64,000 nt of DNA from Roseofilum acuticapitatum BLCC-M154 (GCF_030068475.1 NZ_JAQOSP010000081.1:1-64000), one strand, 5' to 3'. Shown: positions 25,993 to 34,352, counted from the stretch's first letter. The notes: generated from the letters alone by a model not told the origin. Translations and numbers: made by a program.

Positions 25993-27678
25993 TTATAAAC
26001 TGGGGATACCTTTGGCGGCGATGGGCATTCGCCAGCCTGTGCCGAAGGCTCTGGAGGTGATTTTTAAGCCGGGAGGAGCTTGGCGACGCTTAAATTCTGC
26101 TCGTTTGACGAGGTGTAAAATTTTATTGATGATGGCTGGATCGTGTCCGGCAGCCGCTATGATTTCTGGGGATTGGTGATCGTGGATGAGGCGATGAAGA
26201 ATATCATCGAGGGTATCATAATCGGGGAGAGAGTCTTGATCGCATTGATCGGGTTTGAGTTCGGCGCTGGGGGGTTTAACCAGGATATTTTCGGGAATGA
26301 TTTCTTTTCCAGAACGCTGATTTAGCCAACGACAGAGGCTATACACGCGGGTTTTGGGGACATCGGCGATCGCCGCTAAACCGCCGTCCATGTCTCCGTA
26401 GAGCGTGCAATATCCGACTGCCATCTCCGATTTATTGCCGGTAGACAGGAGCAGATGACCGAATTTATTGGCGATCGCCATGAGCAGATTTCCGCGAATC
26501 CGAGATTGAATATTTTCCTCCGCCACACCGGGTTCTGTCCCCGCAAATAGGGGGTCTAGAGTGCGATCGAAGCCGCTCATTAACTCGCCAATGGCAAGGG
26601 TTTGGGTTTGAATGCCGAGATTTTGTGCCACTTGCAGAGCATCTGTAATGGAGTGTTCGGAGCTATAGGGAGAAGGCATGAGGACACCGAGAACTTGGGA
26701 GGGGGCGATCGCTTCTGCGGCGATCGCCGCCACCAAAGCCGAATCAATTCCCCCACTTAACCCCAACACAATTTTACTAAAGCCACACTTGCGAGCATAG
26801 TCTCGAACCCCTAACACCAAAGCCGACCAAATCTCTAAATTTTCATTCTCAGAAACTTCTGGAGCATCACCGATTAAATCATGCTCTTGGGAATCAAACG
26901 TCAGCACCTGAAAATCAGACTCAAATCCTTCTAACTGAGTCACAACTTTACCCGTCTGATTCACGGCCAAACTATGACCATCAAAAATCAAATCATCATT
27001 TCCCCCCACCTGATTCACATAAATAATCGGCACTTGGTAACGACTGGCGCTATAGCTTAACATTGAAGTTCTCAAAGCCGGTTTATTTAAGCTATAGGGA
27101 GAAGCCGATAAATTAACCACTAAATCTACATTTTTATCCATTAAATCCGCCAAAGGATTAATCGCATAAGAGCGTTTACCCCAAAACTGTTCATCATTCC
27201 ATAAATCCTCACAAATTGTTACCCCAATTCTTAGATCCACGCCCTCCGTATGTAGGGCCAAAACTTGACTTTCGTGACCGGGTTCAAAATACCGGTCTTC
27301 ATCAAACACATCATAGGTAGGCAGCAAGCGTTTATGAAACTCCGCTAAAATATCCCCTTGATAGAGCGCCACCACACTATTGAATAACTCTTTTCCGCCC
27401 TGTTTGCTTGCTCTTGAATTGCGAGTGACTGTGCCCACACAAACAATTAAATCATTGGGTATTTTCTGAGCCAATTCTTCAATTAAATGACCCATTTTAT
27501 CGATAAACACGGGATAATTTAACAAGTCACGGGGAGGATAACCACACAGAGATAATTCCGGAGTCAGCAACACTAGAGCGCCCTGAGCAGCCGCAATTTC
27601 TGCCGACTTCAGGATCATTTGGGCATTATTTTCTAGATCGCCAATTGTGGGATTGAGTTGAGCGATAGCAATTTTCAT
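25993..27678 (-). CDS. nadE: Glutamine-dependent NAD+ synthase
   Basis: 561 residues with two domains. The N-terminal nitrilase-type glutaminase (about 1-260) carries Glu in LLTPELSLCGYPPRDLL, Lys in LPTYDVFDEDRYFEPG and Cys in TICEDLWND. The C-terminal ATP pyrophosphatase (about 285-561) has LGLSGGIDSALVAAI and GNKSEMAVGYCTLYGD. It converts nicotinate adenine dinucleotide to NAD+ with glutamine as nitrogen donor. It is the last gene in a same-strand run nadD, NrtR-like, RNase III-like, nadE. Its start is 113 bases after the preceding gene, so a separate promoter is possible. Confidence 0.97.
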   Translation of the reverse strand: MKIAIAQLNPTIGDLENNAQMILKSAEIAAAQGALVLLTPELSLCGYPPRDLLNYPVFIDKMGHLIEELAQKIPNDLIVCVGTVTRNSRASKQGGKELFNSVVALYQGDILAEFHKRLLPTYDVFDEDRYFEPGHESQVLALHTEGVDLRIGVTICEDLWNDEQFWGKRSYAINPLADLMDKNVDLVVNLSASPYSLNKPALRTSMLSYSASRYQVPIIYVNQVGGNDDLIFDGHSLAVNQTGKVVTQLEGFESDFQVLTFDSQEHDLIGDAPEVSENENLEIWSALVLGVRDYARKCGFSKIVLGLSGGIDSALVAAIAAEAIAPSQVLGVLMPSPYSSEHSITDALQVAQNLGIQTQTLAIGELMSGFDRTLDPLFAGTEPGVAEENIQSRIRGNLLMAIANKFGHLLLSTGNKSEMAVGYCTLYGDMDGGLAAIADVPKTRVYSLCRWLNQRSGKEIIPENILVKPPSAELKPDQCDQDSLPDYDTLDDILHRLIHDHQSPEIIAAAGHDPAIINKILHLVKRAEFKRRQAPPGLKITSRAFGTGWRMPIAAKGIPSL

Positions 27679-27791
27679 AGTTTAGGGAATGGGGAATAGG
27701 GAATGGGTAATAGAGTGAATAGGTACAAAAAAGCTCTGGTTGTCACCATTTTATGAAGACAAGAAAATAGGATTTAATTTAAGAAAGCTAG

Positions 27792-28520
27792 TTATTTTTC
27801 AGCTTTCTGAATCAAGGAAATTAACTTATTTCTCACAAAAACAAATTTACCTTTTACATAATTTTTTCCCAAGGATTTTTCATCAATTTTTCCCAGATCT
27901 AGCATTTTTTCCTTGCACCCTTCTCGAATATGACATAATACATCTTTGGGCACTCCAGGAAATCGAGCATATAAATAATCGCTGGCAATTAAATTTAAGG
28001 CTGATGTCCCCAAATGAACAAAATCGCGATAGGGTTCGGCACTGCCGGGGTAATCTGGGGGAATGAGGGGATTATCAATACCAATCACTTGCCCCAAAAA
28101 CCAATCGCGCACCTGATAAAAATTACAATCGAGGTAAATCATACCGGTGAGCAATTTGAGGAATTGTCCTAAATGGATCAATCGTTCATCGCCCCAGCGT
28201 TCGGGATGATCGACTCGAATTTGTATCCAATCGGTGACTTCTAACTGATCGGCTAATTTTCCCAGGGTTTTCGGCTCTAGAAATTCAATCCAGGCTTTGG
28301 GTCGTTCATAGCAGCAGTCAGCCGCAATCATCTGTAAAACGGCTTCTCCAAGGAATAAGAGGCGATCGCCTGATTCATCGAGAGCTTTGCCTTGCATTAA
28401 GGCTCGACCCGATTTCAGCACTTGCCAAAGATATTCCTTTTCATTAAACTGGTAACGAATTGTAACTTCAATCCGTTCGGCTTGATGGACTTGTCCGGGG
28501 TTATCGTAGATTTTAGTCAT
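27792..28520 (-). CDS. RNase III-fold-like protein in NAD cluster
   Basis: 242 residues. Two internal segments resemble the RNase III signature helix: GDRLLFLGEAVLQMIAADCCYER (about 54) and RDFVHLGTSALNLIASDYLYARFPGV (about 169). In RNase III the pattern is N-E-R-L-E-F-L-G-D; here the first copy has D, L and E at the three acidic positions and the second has none. It would be a single-chain pair of RNase III-like folds, probably not a normal dicer. No dsRNA-binding domain is seen. It is 13 bases after the NUDIX gene on the same strand. Fold is a motif-level inference; function unknown. Confidence 0.5.
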   Translation of the reverse strand: MTKIYDNPGQVHQAERIEVTIRYQFNEKEYLWQVLKSGRALMQGKALDESGDRLLFLGEAVLQMIAADCCYERPKAWIEFLEPKTLGKLADQLEVTDWIQIRVDHPERWGDERLIHLGQFLKLLTGMIYLDCNFYQVRDWFLGQVIGIDNPLIPPDYPGSAEPYRDFVHLGTSALNLIASDYLYARFPGVPKDVLCHIREGCKEKMLDLGKIDEKSLGKNYVKGKFVFVRNKLISLIQKAEK

Positions 28521-28533
28521 GCGATCGCACTCA

Positions 28534-29268
28534 TCAAATAAACACCATAGGTTTATCTTTCAGTAAATCGAACGCTTGTGCATCAAATCGATAAAGGCTG
28601 GCTGGTCTCCCTGCTCCCCGTGAGGCTTTCACCCCTGTATCGTATAGGAATCCTAACTTCAGCAAGCGAGCGCGGAAGTTAGAATAGTCTGAAAAATTTT
28701 CCCCTAACACCGTAGTGTAGAGCTGATACAAGTCGTTGAGGGTGAACATCTCCGGTAGGACATCGAAGGCCACGGGACTATATTCCAATTTGTTGCGTAA
28801 ACGTCTGTAGCCATATTCTAGGATCTGATTATGATCAAATGCTAGGTCTGGCACTTGATGAATGGGATACCAAGCAATGCCACTGACTCCATCGGCAATC
28901 AGTTGAGCTTCATCAAAACGCACGAGGGCAAAGTAACTGACGGAAAGATATCGGACTCCATATTGATCGGGAGCTTCCCTGGGGTCGCGTCCTGGGTCGC
29001 CAAAGGTATAGAGTTGCTCTAGATAGAGATTTTGGGCGCGAATTTTCTCTGAGAGAATGCGATAGGCGGCTTGTTCGAGGGATTCGGAGCGACGGACAAG
29101 GGTTCCGGGTAAACTCCATTGATTGAGATAGGGGTCTTCATGGCGCATCACCAAGAGGACGAGGAGTCGGTTGAGGGCGCTATCAACGGAAAAGATGACG
29201 TTATCTACGCCCACCTTAAAATCAGCTAACGGCTCTTTGTGAGTTGGTTTGGAATGGCTCTCTGGCAT
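28534..29268 (-). CDS. nrtR: NrtR-like NUDIX regulator
   Basis: 244 residues from ATG 29268 ([11 protein letters not shown]). The N-terminal NUDIX-like domain (about 15-140) has [39 protein letters not shown]; the catalytic Nudix box is imperfect (G...REL/xE is not complete), as in NrtR, where it senses ADP-ribose. The C-terminal domain (about 150-244) is the NrtR winged helix: [37 protein letters not shown]...[10 protein letters not shown]. NrtR is a repressor of NAD genes in bacteria. It overlaps nadD by 47 bases. The regulated site may be the inverted repeat in the nadD and pncB promoters. Confidence 0.82.
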   Translation of the reverse strand: MPESHSKPTHKEPLADFKVGVDNVIFSVDSALNRLLVLLVMRHEDPYLNQWSLPGTLVRRSESLEQAAYRILSEKIRAQNLYLEQLYTFGDPGRDPREAPDQYGVRYLSVSYFALVRFDEAQLIADGVSGIAWYPIHQVPDLAFDHNQILEYGYRRLRNKLEYSPVAFDVLPEMFTLNDLYQLYTTVLGENFSDYSNFRARLLKLGFLYDTGVKASRGAGRPASLYRFDAQAFDLLKDKPMVFI

Positions 29269-29827
29269 GATACAACTGCTCCCGATGGATGTAATCCTGG
29301 ATGGGAGGCGTAATAACTTGGGTCTCCTTTCTTTCACGATACGCTGTTGAGGACACAGGTGGCACATCAAAATCGGCGATCGCCACTTTTCCTCCCAATT
29401 CGGTGAGCGCTTGCACTTGCTCCGAGGCGATCGCATACCCCGATCGCTCTACAATGAGAACTTCGACTTGCTGCAATAAGGTTTTGATTTGATACCACTT
29501 GGGCATTTGGGCAATTAGATCGGAGCCAACAACTAGGATAAACTGGGTTTCAGGCCATAGTTGGCGGGCGACATGGACGGATTCTAGCGATCGCGAATAA
29601 CCCAATTGGGGATACAAGCCAATATTGTCATAGCCCTCTTTGAGGTCTTCGATCAACAACTCCAGCATCGCCAGACGATGATCGAGGGGGGTTTGATGGT
29701 CTTTGAACGGGTTATTGGAAGCCCAAACCGCCACATAATCATAATATTGGCTCAACCATTCGAGAATGGCTCGATGTCCGTGGGTGGGCGGATCGGCGCT
29801 AGTTCCAAAAAGGGCAACAGTGTTCAT
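29222..29827 (-). CDS. nadD: Nicotinate-nucleotide adenylyltransferase
   Basis: 201 residues. The nucleotidyltransferase signature is [22 protein letters not shown] (the (T/H)xGH motif appears as THGH), followed by [27 protein letters not shown] and SSTAYRERK (the ISSTxxR-type motif). It adenylylates nicotinate mononucleotide to form NaAD, the substrate of NadE. It is the first gene of the cluster; its upstream region holds a consensus promoter and a 23-bp inverted repeat. Confidence 0.95.
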   Translation of the reverse strand: MNTVALFGTSADPPTHGHRAILEWLSQYYDYVAVWASNNPFKDHQTPLDHRLAMLELLIEDLKEGYDNIGLYPQLGYSRSLESVHVARQLWPETQFILVVGSDLIAQMPKWYQIKTLLQQVEVLIVERSGYAIASEQVQALTELGGKVAIADFDVPPVSSTAYRERKETQVITPPIQDYIHREQLYHAREPFQTNSQRAVS

Positions 29828-29910
29828 GGGTAAAAGGTAATGGGGAATAGGGAATGGGGAATGGGGAATGGATCGTTCGCCATCCTCCTTCTCAGGTTAC
29901 TCCTCCTCTG

Positions 29911-29941
29911 ATTATAGTGCAATAAACCATAATACTGTCAA
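29911..29941 (-). promoter_or_regulatory. nadD promoter with candidate NrtR operator
   Basis: On the minus strand TTGACA (29936-29941) and TATAAT (29911-29916) are both perfect boxes, separated by 19 bases, which is long. Overlapping them is an imperfect inverted repeat ATTATGGT-N7-ACTATAAT (29911-29933). The same arrangement, nearly base for base, stands upstream of pncB (35825-35855). That conservation supports a shared operator; assignment to NrtR is inference. Confidence 0.65.
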
Positions 29942-30100
29942 CCTGTTTTTTATGAAATGACCTTAAAATAGCCTGAAAACCAAAATCAAACCCCTTATTT
30001 GCCTCCTAACTCCACTCATTTATAGTTTTTAGCACCAATATGCTCATCCCCCCACTCATGATTGCTAAATGCCAAAGTCACAATTTTTAGTTGTTGGCTT

Positions 30101-30130
30101 GTAGGGGCTTTCCGGCCGGAAAGCCCCTAC
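30101..30130. repeat. 30-bp perfect palindrome
   Basis: GTAGGGGCTTTCCGG followed directly by its exact complement. There is no loop. The stop codon (30127-30129) of the aspartic protease gene lies within it. It may end transcription of that gene or be a degenerate repeat. Confidence 0.85.
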
Positions 30131-30492
30131 AGCTCATCGATTGTCACCAATCCACCCTCCGTAAACTGAATGACTAATTCTTGCTCATCAAGCAGTGCAG
30201 TTCCAATCAATGGTCGTCGCCCTGTCGCAAACACACGAACATCTCGTTCTGCTCTATCCCAAAAGATTGTCGCTTGATGGACAGGCAAAACAACTGAACT
30301 GTTGTCTGCCAGGTTTGCAGGCAAATTGTACAAAAACGGAAGTCTGAGCAAATTTACTGCCTCTGGCGGGAGACAAAGGTGATCTGTAAAGCCTGTATCG
30401 ATGACAAAATCGATCGGGAAAGTTGCACCATTGGCCAACAGAAAGGTCAATGAAACGATCGCATGTCTGTCAGTCACCATACCGGAAATCAT
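30127..30492 (-). CDS. Retropepsin-like aspartic protease
   Basis: 121 residues. One D-T-G motif appears in IDFVIDTGFTDHLCLP, the active-site turn of clan AA proteases, and the C-terminal psi loop carries PLIGTALLDEQELVI. A single such domain must dimerise to work. Cyanobacteria often carry this small protein beside a short partner, as here (30470-30760). The role is unknown; a toxin-antitoxin function has not been shown. Either ATG 30492 or 30480 could start it. It ends inside a perfect palindrome. Confidence 0.75.
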   Translation of the reverse strand: MISGMVTDRHAIVSLTFLLANGATFPIDFVIDTGFTDHLCLPPEAVNLLRLPFLYNLPANLADNSSVVLPVHQATIFWDRAERDVRVFATGRRPLIGTALLDEQELVIQFTEGGLVTIDEL

Positions 30493-30760
30493 TGCCTACC
30501 CGCTCCATCACACCGCCGAAAGAAGCCGCTACATTATAGCCGATGCGGATGCCAAATAGTCTTGCGTATGGGGACTTTGCCTGAAGGTTTTTAGCGGCTT
30601 GTAGTCCGGTTTCATCCAGGTCATAGTCACCGGTCTCAATATTGATGATGACCATTTTGCCAATATTTTCCTCGGTTTCAACCTTTTTGCGAATTTCACC
30701 TTCATAGATTTGGTAGGCGCGTTTGGCAACTTCTTCACTGCTTAATAGGATTGCTTGCAT
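30470..30760 (-). CDS. Partner of the aspartic protease, unknown family
   Basis: 96 residues, charged. The centre reads GEIRKKVETEENIGKMVIINIETGDYDLDETGLQAAKNLQAKSP; it has an alpha/beta character with a Gly-rich end (ARLFGIRIGYNVAASFGG). It overlaps the protease gene by 23 bases, so translation is coupled. Similar small proteins precede retropepsin-like genes in cyanobacteria, but I cannot assign a function. It begins at ATG 30760. Confidence 0.6.
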   Translation of the reverse strand: MQAILLSSEEVAKRAYQIYEGEIRKKVETEENIGKMVIINIETGDYDLDETGLQAAKNLQAKSPYARLFGIRIGYNVAASFGGVMERVGNDFRYGD

Positions 30761-30843
30761 AGGTTTGCGATCGCTACATTAACATCTGAGAACTGCTCGA
30801 TCATATCCCATGAATCAGAATTTGTTTATTGTCATCAAGAAGC

Positions 30844-30873
30844 ATTGAGTTCAAGTGCCCGGCGATAGGACTC
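30844..30873. repeat. 30-bp fragment matching the TPR-protease gene
   Basis: ATTGAGTTCAAGTGCCCGGC and the ten bases following are identical to the repeated TPR-coding unit at 33437-33466 and at two neighbouring units. It is isolated here, just before the gene at 30891. Confidence 0.7.
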
Positions 30874-30890
30874 AACCGATGAGGTATCCT

Positions 30891-31160
30891 ATGAATCAAA
30901 AACTACTTCAGTCCTTAGTGCAAATTATTACTTCGCTCTCCGATGAAGAGCGGCAATATCTAGAACGTGAAATTCGCCAATATTCTCTAGCCAAACAAAT
31001 TAAAGATTTAGAAGATAAGGTAAAAGAATTTGAAGATAAATACAAAATGTCTTCGGATATTTTTTATCGTCAGTTTCAAGCCGGAGAACTTCAAGATTCT
31101 AGTGATTTTTTTGAATGGAATACTTATCATGAAATGTTAAATCTAGCACAACAGTCTTAA
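30891..31160 (+). CDS. TumA-like antitoxin / small helical protein
   Basis: 89 residues from ATG 30891, with GAGG seven bases upstream; the longer frame upstream would start inside the TPR fragment. It is helical: LVQIITSLSDEERQYLEREIRQYSLAKQIKDLEDKVKEFEDKYK, then a short tail. It resembles small antitoxins placed before TumE-like toxins, and the next frame 6 bases on is a truncated TumE-like gene. Function is an inference from size and order. Confidence 0.55.
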   Translation: MNQKLLQSLVQIITSLSDEERQYLEREIRQYSLAKQIKDLEDKVKEFEDKYKMSSDIFYRQFQAGELQDSSDFFEWNTYHEMLNLAQQS

Positions 31161-31165
31161 CAGCG

Positions 31166-31330
31166 ATGAATTTAGAGCAATATATTTCTGATATTAAGGG
31201 CAAATTATCTGGCAGTCCAATCATTACTATAACTGAGATTATTGATGAACGCATTCTACTAAATCGGGGCTATTTTCGGGCTAGATTGACCCTAATTAAC
31301 ACTGATTTCTTGGAATCTGAAGTACGTTAA
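31166..31330 (+). pseudogene. Truncated TumE-like (DUF6516) protein
   Basis: A 54-residue frame, MNLEQYISDIKGKLSGSPII and TEIIDERILLNRGYFRARLTLINTDFLESEVR, starts five bases after the antitoxin-like stop. The N-terminus and the GYFRARLTLINTDFLE strand pair match the start of TumE/DUF6516 toxins, which normally run to about 100-120 residues. Here a stop follows after 54, so the toxin half is lost. It could be a decayed toxin-antitoxin pair. Confidence 0.5.
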
Positions 31331-31352
31331 AATTTGTATTGAGGAAAAGATA

Positions 31353-31625
31353 ATGGTTGATATCGAACAAATCCAAACAGACATTAATGAATTACCTGAA
31401 GAAGCGCAAAGCTTACTCTTGGATTTTATTGATTTATTAAAAAAGCGCTATTCAACACCAGAAAAACGAGCAATAAACTCAGACTTCTCCCCAAATCATC
31501 AATTGAGTACCTTAGACATTCTCAAAGAATCTGAGTTGATCGGTTGCATCAGTGCAGAACCCAACCTTTCTACTGATTATAAATCTATTGTTCAAGAAAA
31601 ACTAGACTCCAAATATGATCGCTGA
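31353..31625 (+). CDS. DUF2281-like helical protein, likely antitoxin
   Basis: 90 residues. The N-terminus IEQIQTDINELPEEAQSLLLDFIDLLKKRY is the DUF2281-type opening common in antitoxins of cyanobacterial toxin pairs. The rest is polar (KRAINSDFSPNHQLSTLDILKESELIGCISAEPN). It lies 22 bases after the truncated TumE-like frame. No toxin gene follows, as the next gene is convergent. Confidence 0.55.
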   Translation: MVDIEQIQTDINELPEEAQSLLLDFIDLLKKRYSTPEKRAINSDFSPNHQLSTLDILKESELIGCISAEPNLSTDYKSIVQEKLDSKYDR

Positions 31626-31664
31626 AACTTAGAAAAAGGGGCCGCCAACGTTGGCTCGACTCCT

Positions 31665-32297
31665 CTAGGGTTCGATGGGAACGCTTGGGGCTTGGCGAGC
31701 AGGCTGGGGAGAGGAGACAGGTTCAGAGGCAGGTTGTGTTATCGGTTGCGCTTCTCCTTCCACATTGGGGGTCACCATTTCTGAGTTAGTCGGATCGTCT
31801 AAAGGCGCTAATAGTTTGGACACATCAATATAAGGACGACCTCCACTTTCATACAGAGGGCCTGAACCTAAGTCGCGAACATCAAAGAGTCTTTGTAATC
31901 TATCTGCTGCATTCTGACCCGGTTTAAGGGTAAATAAAACATTGGAGCTATCGCAACGTCCTCCCGCTGTCGTTGCACACACTACAGGTAAACCATTGAC
32001 AATACCTGTTGTAAGATAGTCGAGTCGTCCACTATCACGAGCGGATTGAAATCGCCTTGAGACTTCTTGGCAGTGCCTCATCGAATCATACCCAGAAGCG
32101 GTCAAATACTCGGAGAGCCAGCGAATCACAGCAATACTGTTACCTGTCTGTGTATTCGTGGCAATGGTTGTCGGTAAACCACGATCTATGACGCACTGAA
32201 ACTGAACTGATTGAGCGTAACTGGGTTGACTGACAACAGCTCCTAAAACCGTCAACCAAGCTGCACCAGCTACAACTCCTAAAGACTTACGCAACAT
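31665..32297 (-). CDS. COP23-domain secreted protein
   Basis: 210 residues. A signal peptide (about 1-28, LGVVAGAAWLTVLGAVVSQPSYAQ) leads to the COP23 domain: VQFQCVIDRGLPTTIATN, IRWLSEYLTASGYDSMRHCQEVSRRFQ, NGLPVVCATT...CDSSNVLFTLKP. Four cysteines are likely paired. COP23 is a circadian oscillating periplasmic or outer-membrane-associated protein in some cyanobacteria. A Pro/Ser/Gln-rich tail (about 170-210) follows. It lies 43 bases downstream of the TPR-trypsin gene on the same strand, an arrangement often seen in this group. Confidence 0.88.
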   Translation of the reverse strand: MLRKSLGVVAGAAWLTVLGAVVSQPSYAQSVQFQCVIDRGLPTTIATNTQTGNSIAVIRWLSEYLTASGYDSMRHCQEVSRRFQSARDSGRLDYLTTGIVNGLPVVCATTAGGRCDSSNVLFTLKPGQNAADRLQRLFDVRDLGSGPLYESGGRPYIDVSKLLAPLDDPTNSEMVTPNVEGEAQPITQPASEPVSSPQPARQAPSVPIEP

Positions 32298-32340
32298 TTG
32301 TATACCTCCTATCTACAAACCCATTATTAATTATTCATTT

Positions 32341-34326
32341 TTAATCCATCATCCGCCAGCGCCGCAGTTGGTTAACAACTTGGTCGATACTGTGACCGTA
32401 GCCGAGTAAGCCGGTGGTTGATAAGGTCACTGGTTGGTTAGGAATGAAGGCGACAATGCCGATAACTTCCTTAGTTTCAGCGTGGAGAATAGGGCCGCCA
32501 GAGTTACCGTTGTTCAGCCGTGCATCTAGGTTGAGTCCAGTAGAATCTGCACTGCTGATGATTCCTTGAACAACATCCCAGTCCCTATCAACATTCAGTT
32601 GCTTGGGATGACCAATAATCACCACTTCTTGGGCGCGGGGAATGTAACCCGAATAGAATTTCAGGGGGCGGATGGTGTCGTCGTCTTCTCGGATGCCTTC
32701 AACTTTAAGGATGGCTAGGTCGAGGAGATCGTCGGGGTCGGTAATATGTTCCAGGGTGGCACTGTAGCGGGGACGTTGGTTATAGTCTAAGCTGCTGAAC
32801 AACTGGACTTCAATGGTGTCGCTGGGACGGTTTGCACCAAAGGGTTGGAGGACATGGCGGTTCGTGATAATCCAGATGGTATCTCCTTCTCGCTTGAATA
32901 TCCAACCTGCCCCATAATCTGCACCCAGAGCCTGTGGGTCAGTGCTTTCAGGAATAATAATGTGGACAGTGGAGCGCAGTTCATAGACCAGGGGTTCGTC
33001 TTCTGAACTGGGAACATGGGCTAGGTCGCTGGTAGGAGGAGGAGTTTTCTGTTGTTCGAGTAGACGCTCGGCTTCCCGGAGGTTATTGCGGGCGGTGGCA
33101 AAGTTCGGGTCAAGTTGAATGGCTTGGTTGTATTCGGTAATGGCGGCTTGCAGGTCACCTTGTTGTTGTAGGATATAGCCGAGATTATTGTGAGCCAGGG
33201 TATGGACACTCGCTGGTATTGCGTTTTGATCGGGTAAACTGAGGGCGCGGCGATAAGCCTGCTCTGCCTCTGTGAATTCCTTTTGCTCTATAAAAATACT
33301 GCCTAAACCGATGTGAGGAGAGGCAAATTGCGGGTTGAGTTCAATGGCGCGGCGATAGGACTCCACCGCCTCGGTCAGTTTGTTTTGGTCTCTGAGAGCA
33401 ATGCCCAGGTTGTAGTAAGCAGTGGCATATTGGGGATTGAGTTCAAGTGCCCGGCGATAGGACTCCACCGCTTCCGTCAGTTTGTTTTGGTCTCTGAGGA
33501 CATTACCCAGGTTGTAATAAGCAGTGGCATATTGGGGATTGAGTTCAAGTGCCCGGCGATAGGACTCCACTGCTTCCATCAGTTTGTTTTGGTCTCTGAG
33601 GACATTACCCAGGTTGTAGTAAGCAGTGGCAAACTGGGGATTGAGTTCAAGTGCCCGACGATAGGACTCCACCGCCTCCGTGAGTTTGTTTTGGTCTCTG
33701 AGGACATTACCCAGGTTGAGGTAAGCAGTCGCATATTGGGGATTGAGTTCCAGTGCCTGGCGATAGGACTCTACCGCCTCCATCAGTTTGTTTTGGTAGT
33801 AGAGGGCATTGCCCAGGTTGTTGTAAGCGATCGCATCGATCGCATCTTCGGGGTTCAGTTCAATAGCGCGGTTATAGGACTGCACCGCTTCCATCAGTTT
33901 CCCTTGGTCTCTGAGGACATTGCCCAGGTTGAGGTAAGCAATGGCCAATTGGGGGTTGAGTTCAAGTGCCTGGCGATAGGACTCTACCGCCTCCATCAGT
34001 TTCCCTTGGTCGTAGAGGACAATGCCCAGGTTGTTGTAAGCGATCGCATATTGGGGATTGAGTTCCAGTGCCCGGCGATAGGACTCCACCGCTTCCATCA
34101 GTTTTCCTTGGTTTTTGAGGGCAATGCCCAGGTTGTAGTAAGCGATCGCATTGTCCGGTTGTTCTCGAAGGACTCTGAGCCAAATTAATTCAGCTTGGGC
34201 ATAATTCCCGGCCCTTTGGGCTGCGTTGCCCTGTTTCGATAACTCGTCAATGGTCTGTGCAACCGTGGCTTGGGGAGTCACAACCACGGCCAGAGTGAAC
34301 CAAAATACCCAGAACTTGCGAAACAC
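32341..34326 (-). CDS. Secreted TPR protein with active trypsin-like domain
   Basis: 661 residues, GTG start at 34326. A signal peptide (about 1-24) is followed by about eleven TPR units (25-420), many almost identical because the DNA is a 102-bp tandem repeat (see 33338-34160). The trypsin domain (440-661) has the intact triad: H491 (TNRHVL), D536 (LDLAIL) and S609 (GNSGGP). It is likely a periplasmic Deg-type or HtrA-like serine protease whose TPRs present substrates. A near copy lies at 38975-40360, a degenerate relative at 6204-7847. No PDZ domain is visible. Confidence 0.9.
   Translation of the reverse strand: MFRKFWVFWFTLAVVVTPQATVAQTIDELSKQGNAAQRAGNYAQAELIWLRVLREQPDNAIAYYNLGIALKNQGKLMEAVESYRRALELNPQYAIAYNNLGIVLYDQGKLMEAVESYRQALELNPQLAIAYLNLGNVLRDQGKLMEAVQSYNRAIELNPEDAIDAIAYNNLGNALYYQNKLMEAVESYRQALELNPQYATAYLNLGNVLRDQNKLTEAVESYRRALELNPQFATAYYNLGNVLRDQNKLMEAVESYRRALELNPQYATAYYNLGNVLRDQNKLTEAVESYRRALELNPQYATAYYNLGIALRDQNKLTEAVESYRRAIELNPQFASPHIGLGSIFIEQKEFTEAEQAYRRALSLPDQNAIPASVHTLAHNNLGYILQQQGDLQAAITEYNQAIQLDPNFATARNNLREAERLLEQQKTPPPTSDLAHVPSSEDEPLVYELRSTVHIIIPESTDPQALGADYGAGWIFKREGDTIWIITNRHVLQPFGANRPSDTIEVQLFSSLDYNQRPRYSATLEHITDPDDLLDLAILKVEGIREDDDTIRPLKFYSGYIPRAQEVVIIGHPKQLNVDRDWDVVQGIISSADSTGLNLDARLNNGNSGGPILHAETKEVIGIVAFIPNQPVTLSTTGLLGYGHSIDQVVNQLRRWRMMD
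33338..34160. repeat. 102-bp tandem repeats encoding TPR units
   Basis: GTTC(A/C)AGTGCC blocks recur at 33441, 33543, 33645, 33747, 33858, 33960 and 34062, mostly 102 bases apart, one gap being 111 because of a 9-base insertion. Identity between units is high enough for unequal recombination. Confidence 0.9.
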
Positions 34327-34352
34327 GATTCAAGTAACAATTTAAGAATGGA

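Noticed and set aside
27740-28066. Plus-strand 108-residue frame
   Set aside because: It overlaps the RNase III-like gene on the other strand and shows no protein-like pattern.
33313-34188. Plus-strand 291-residue open frame opposite the TPR array
   Set aside because: It is antisense to a well-supported TPR gene; its repeated LGIEFKCPAIGLH pattern mirrors the 102-bp tandem DNA.
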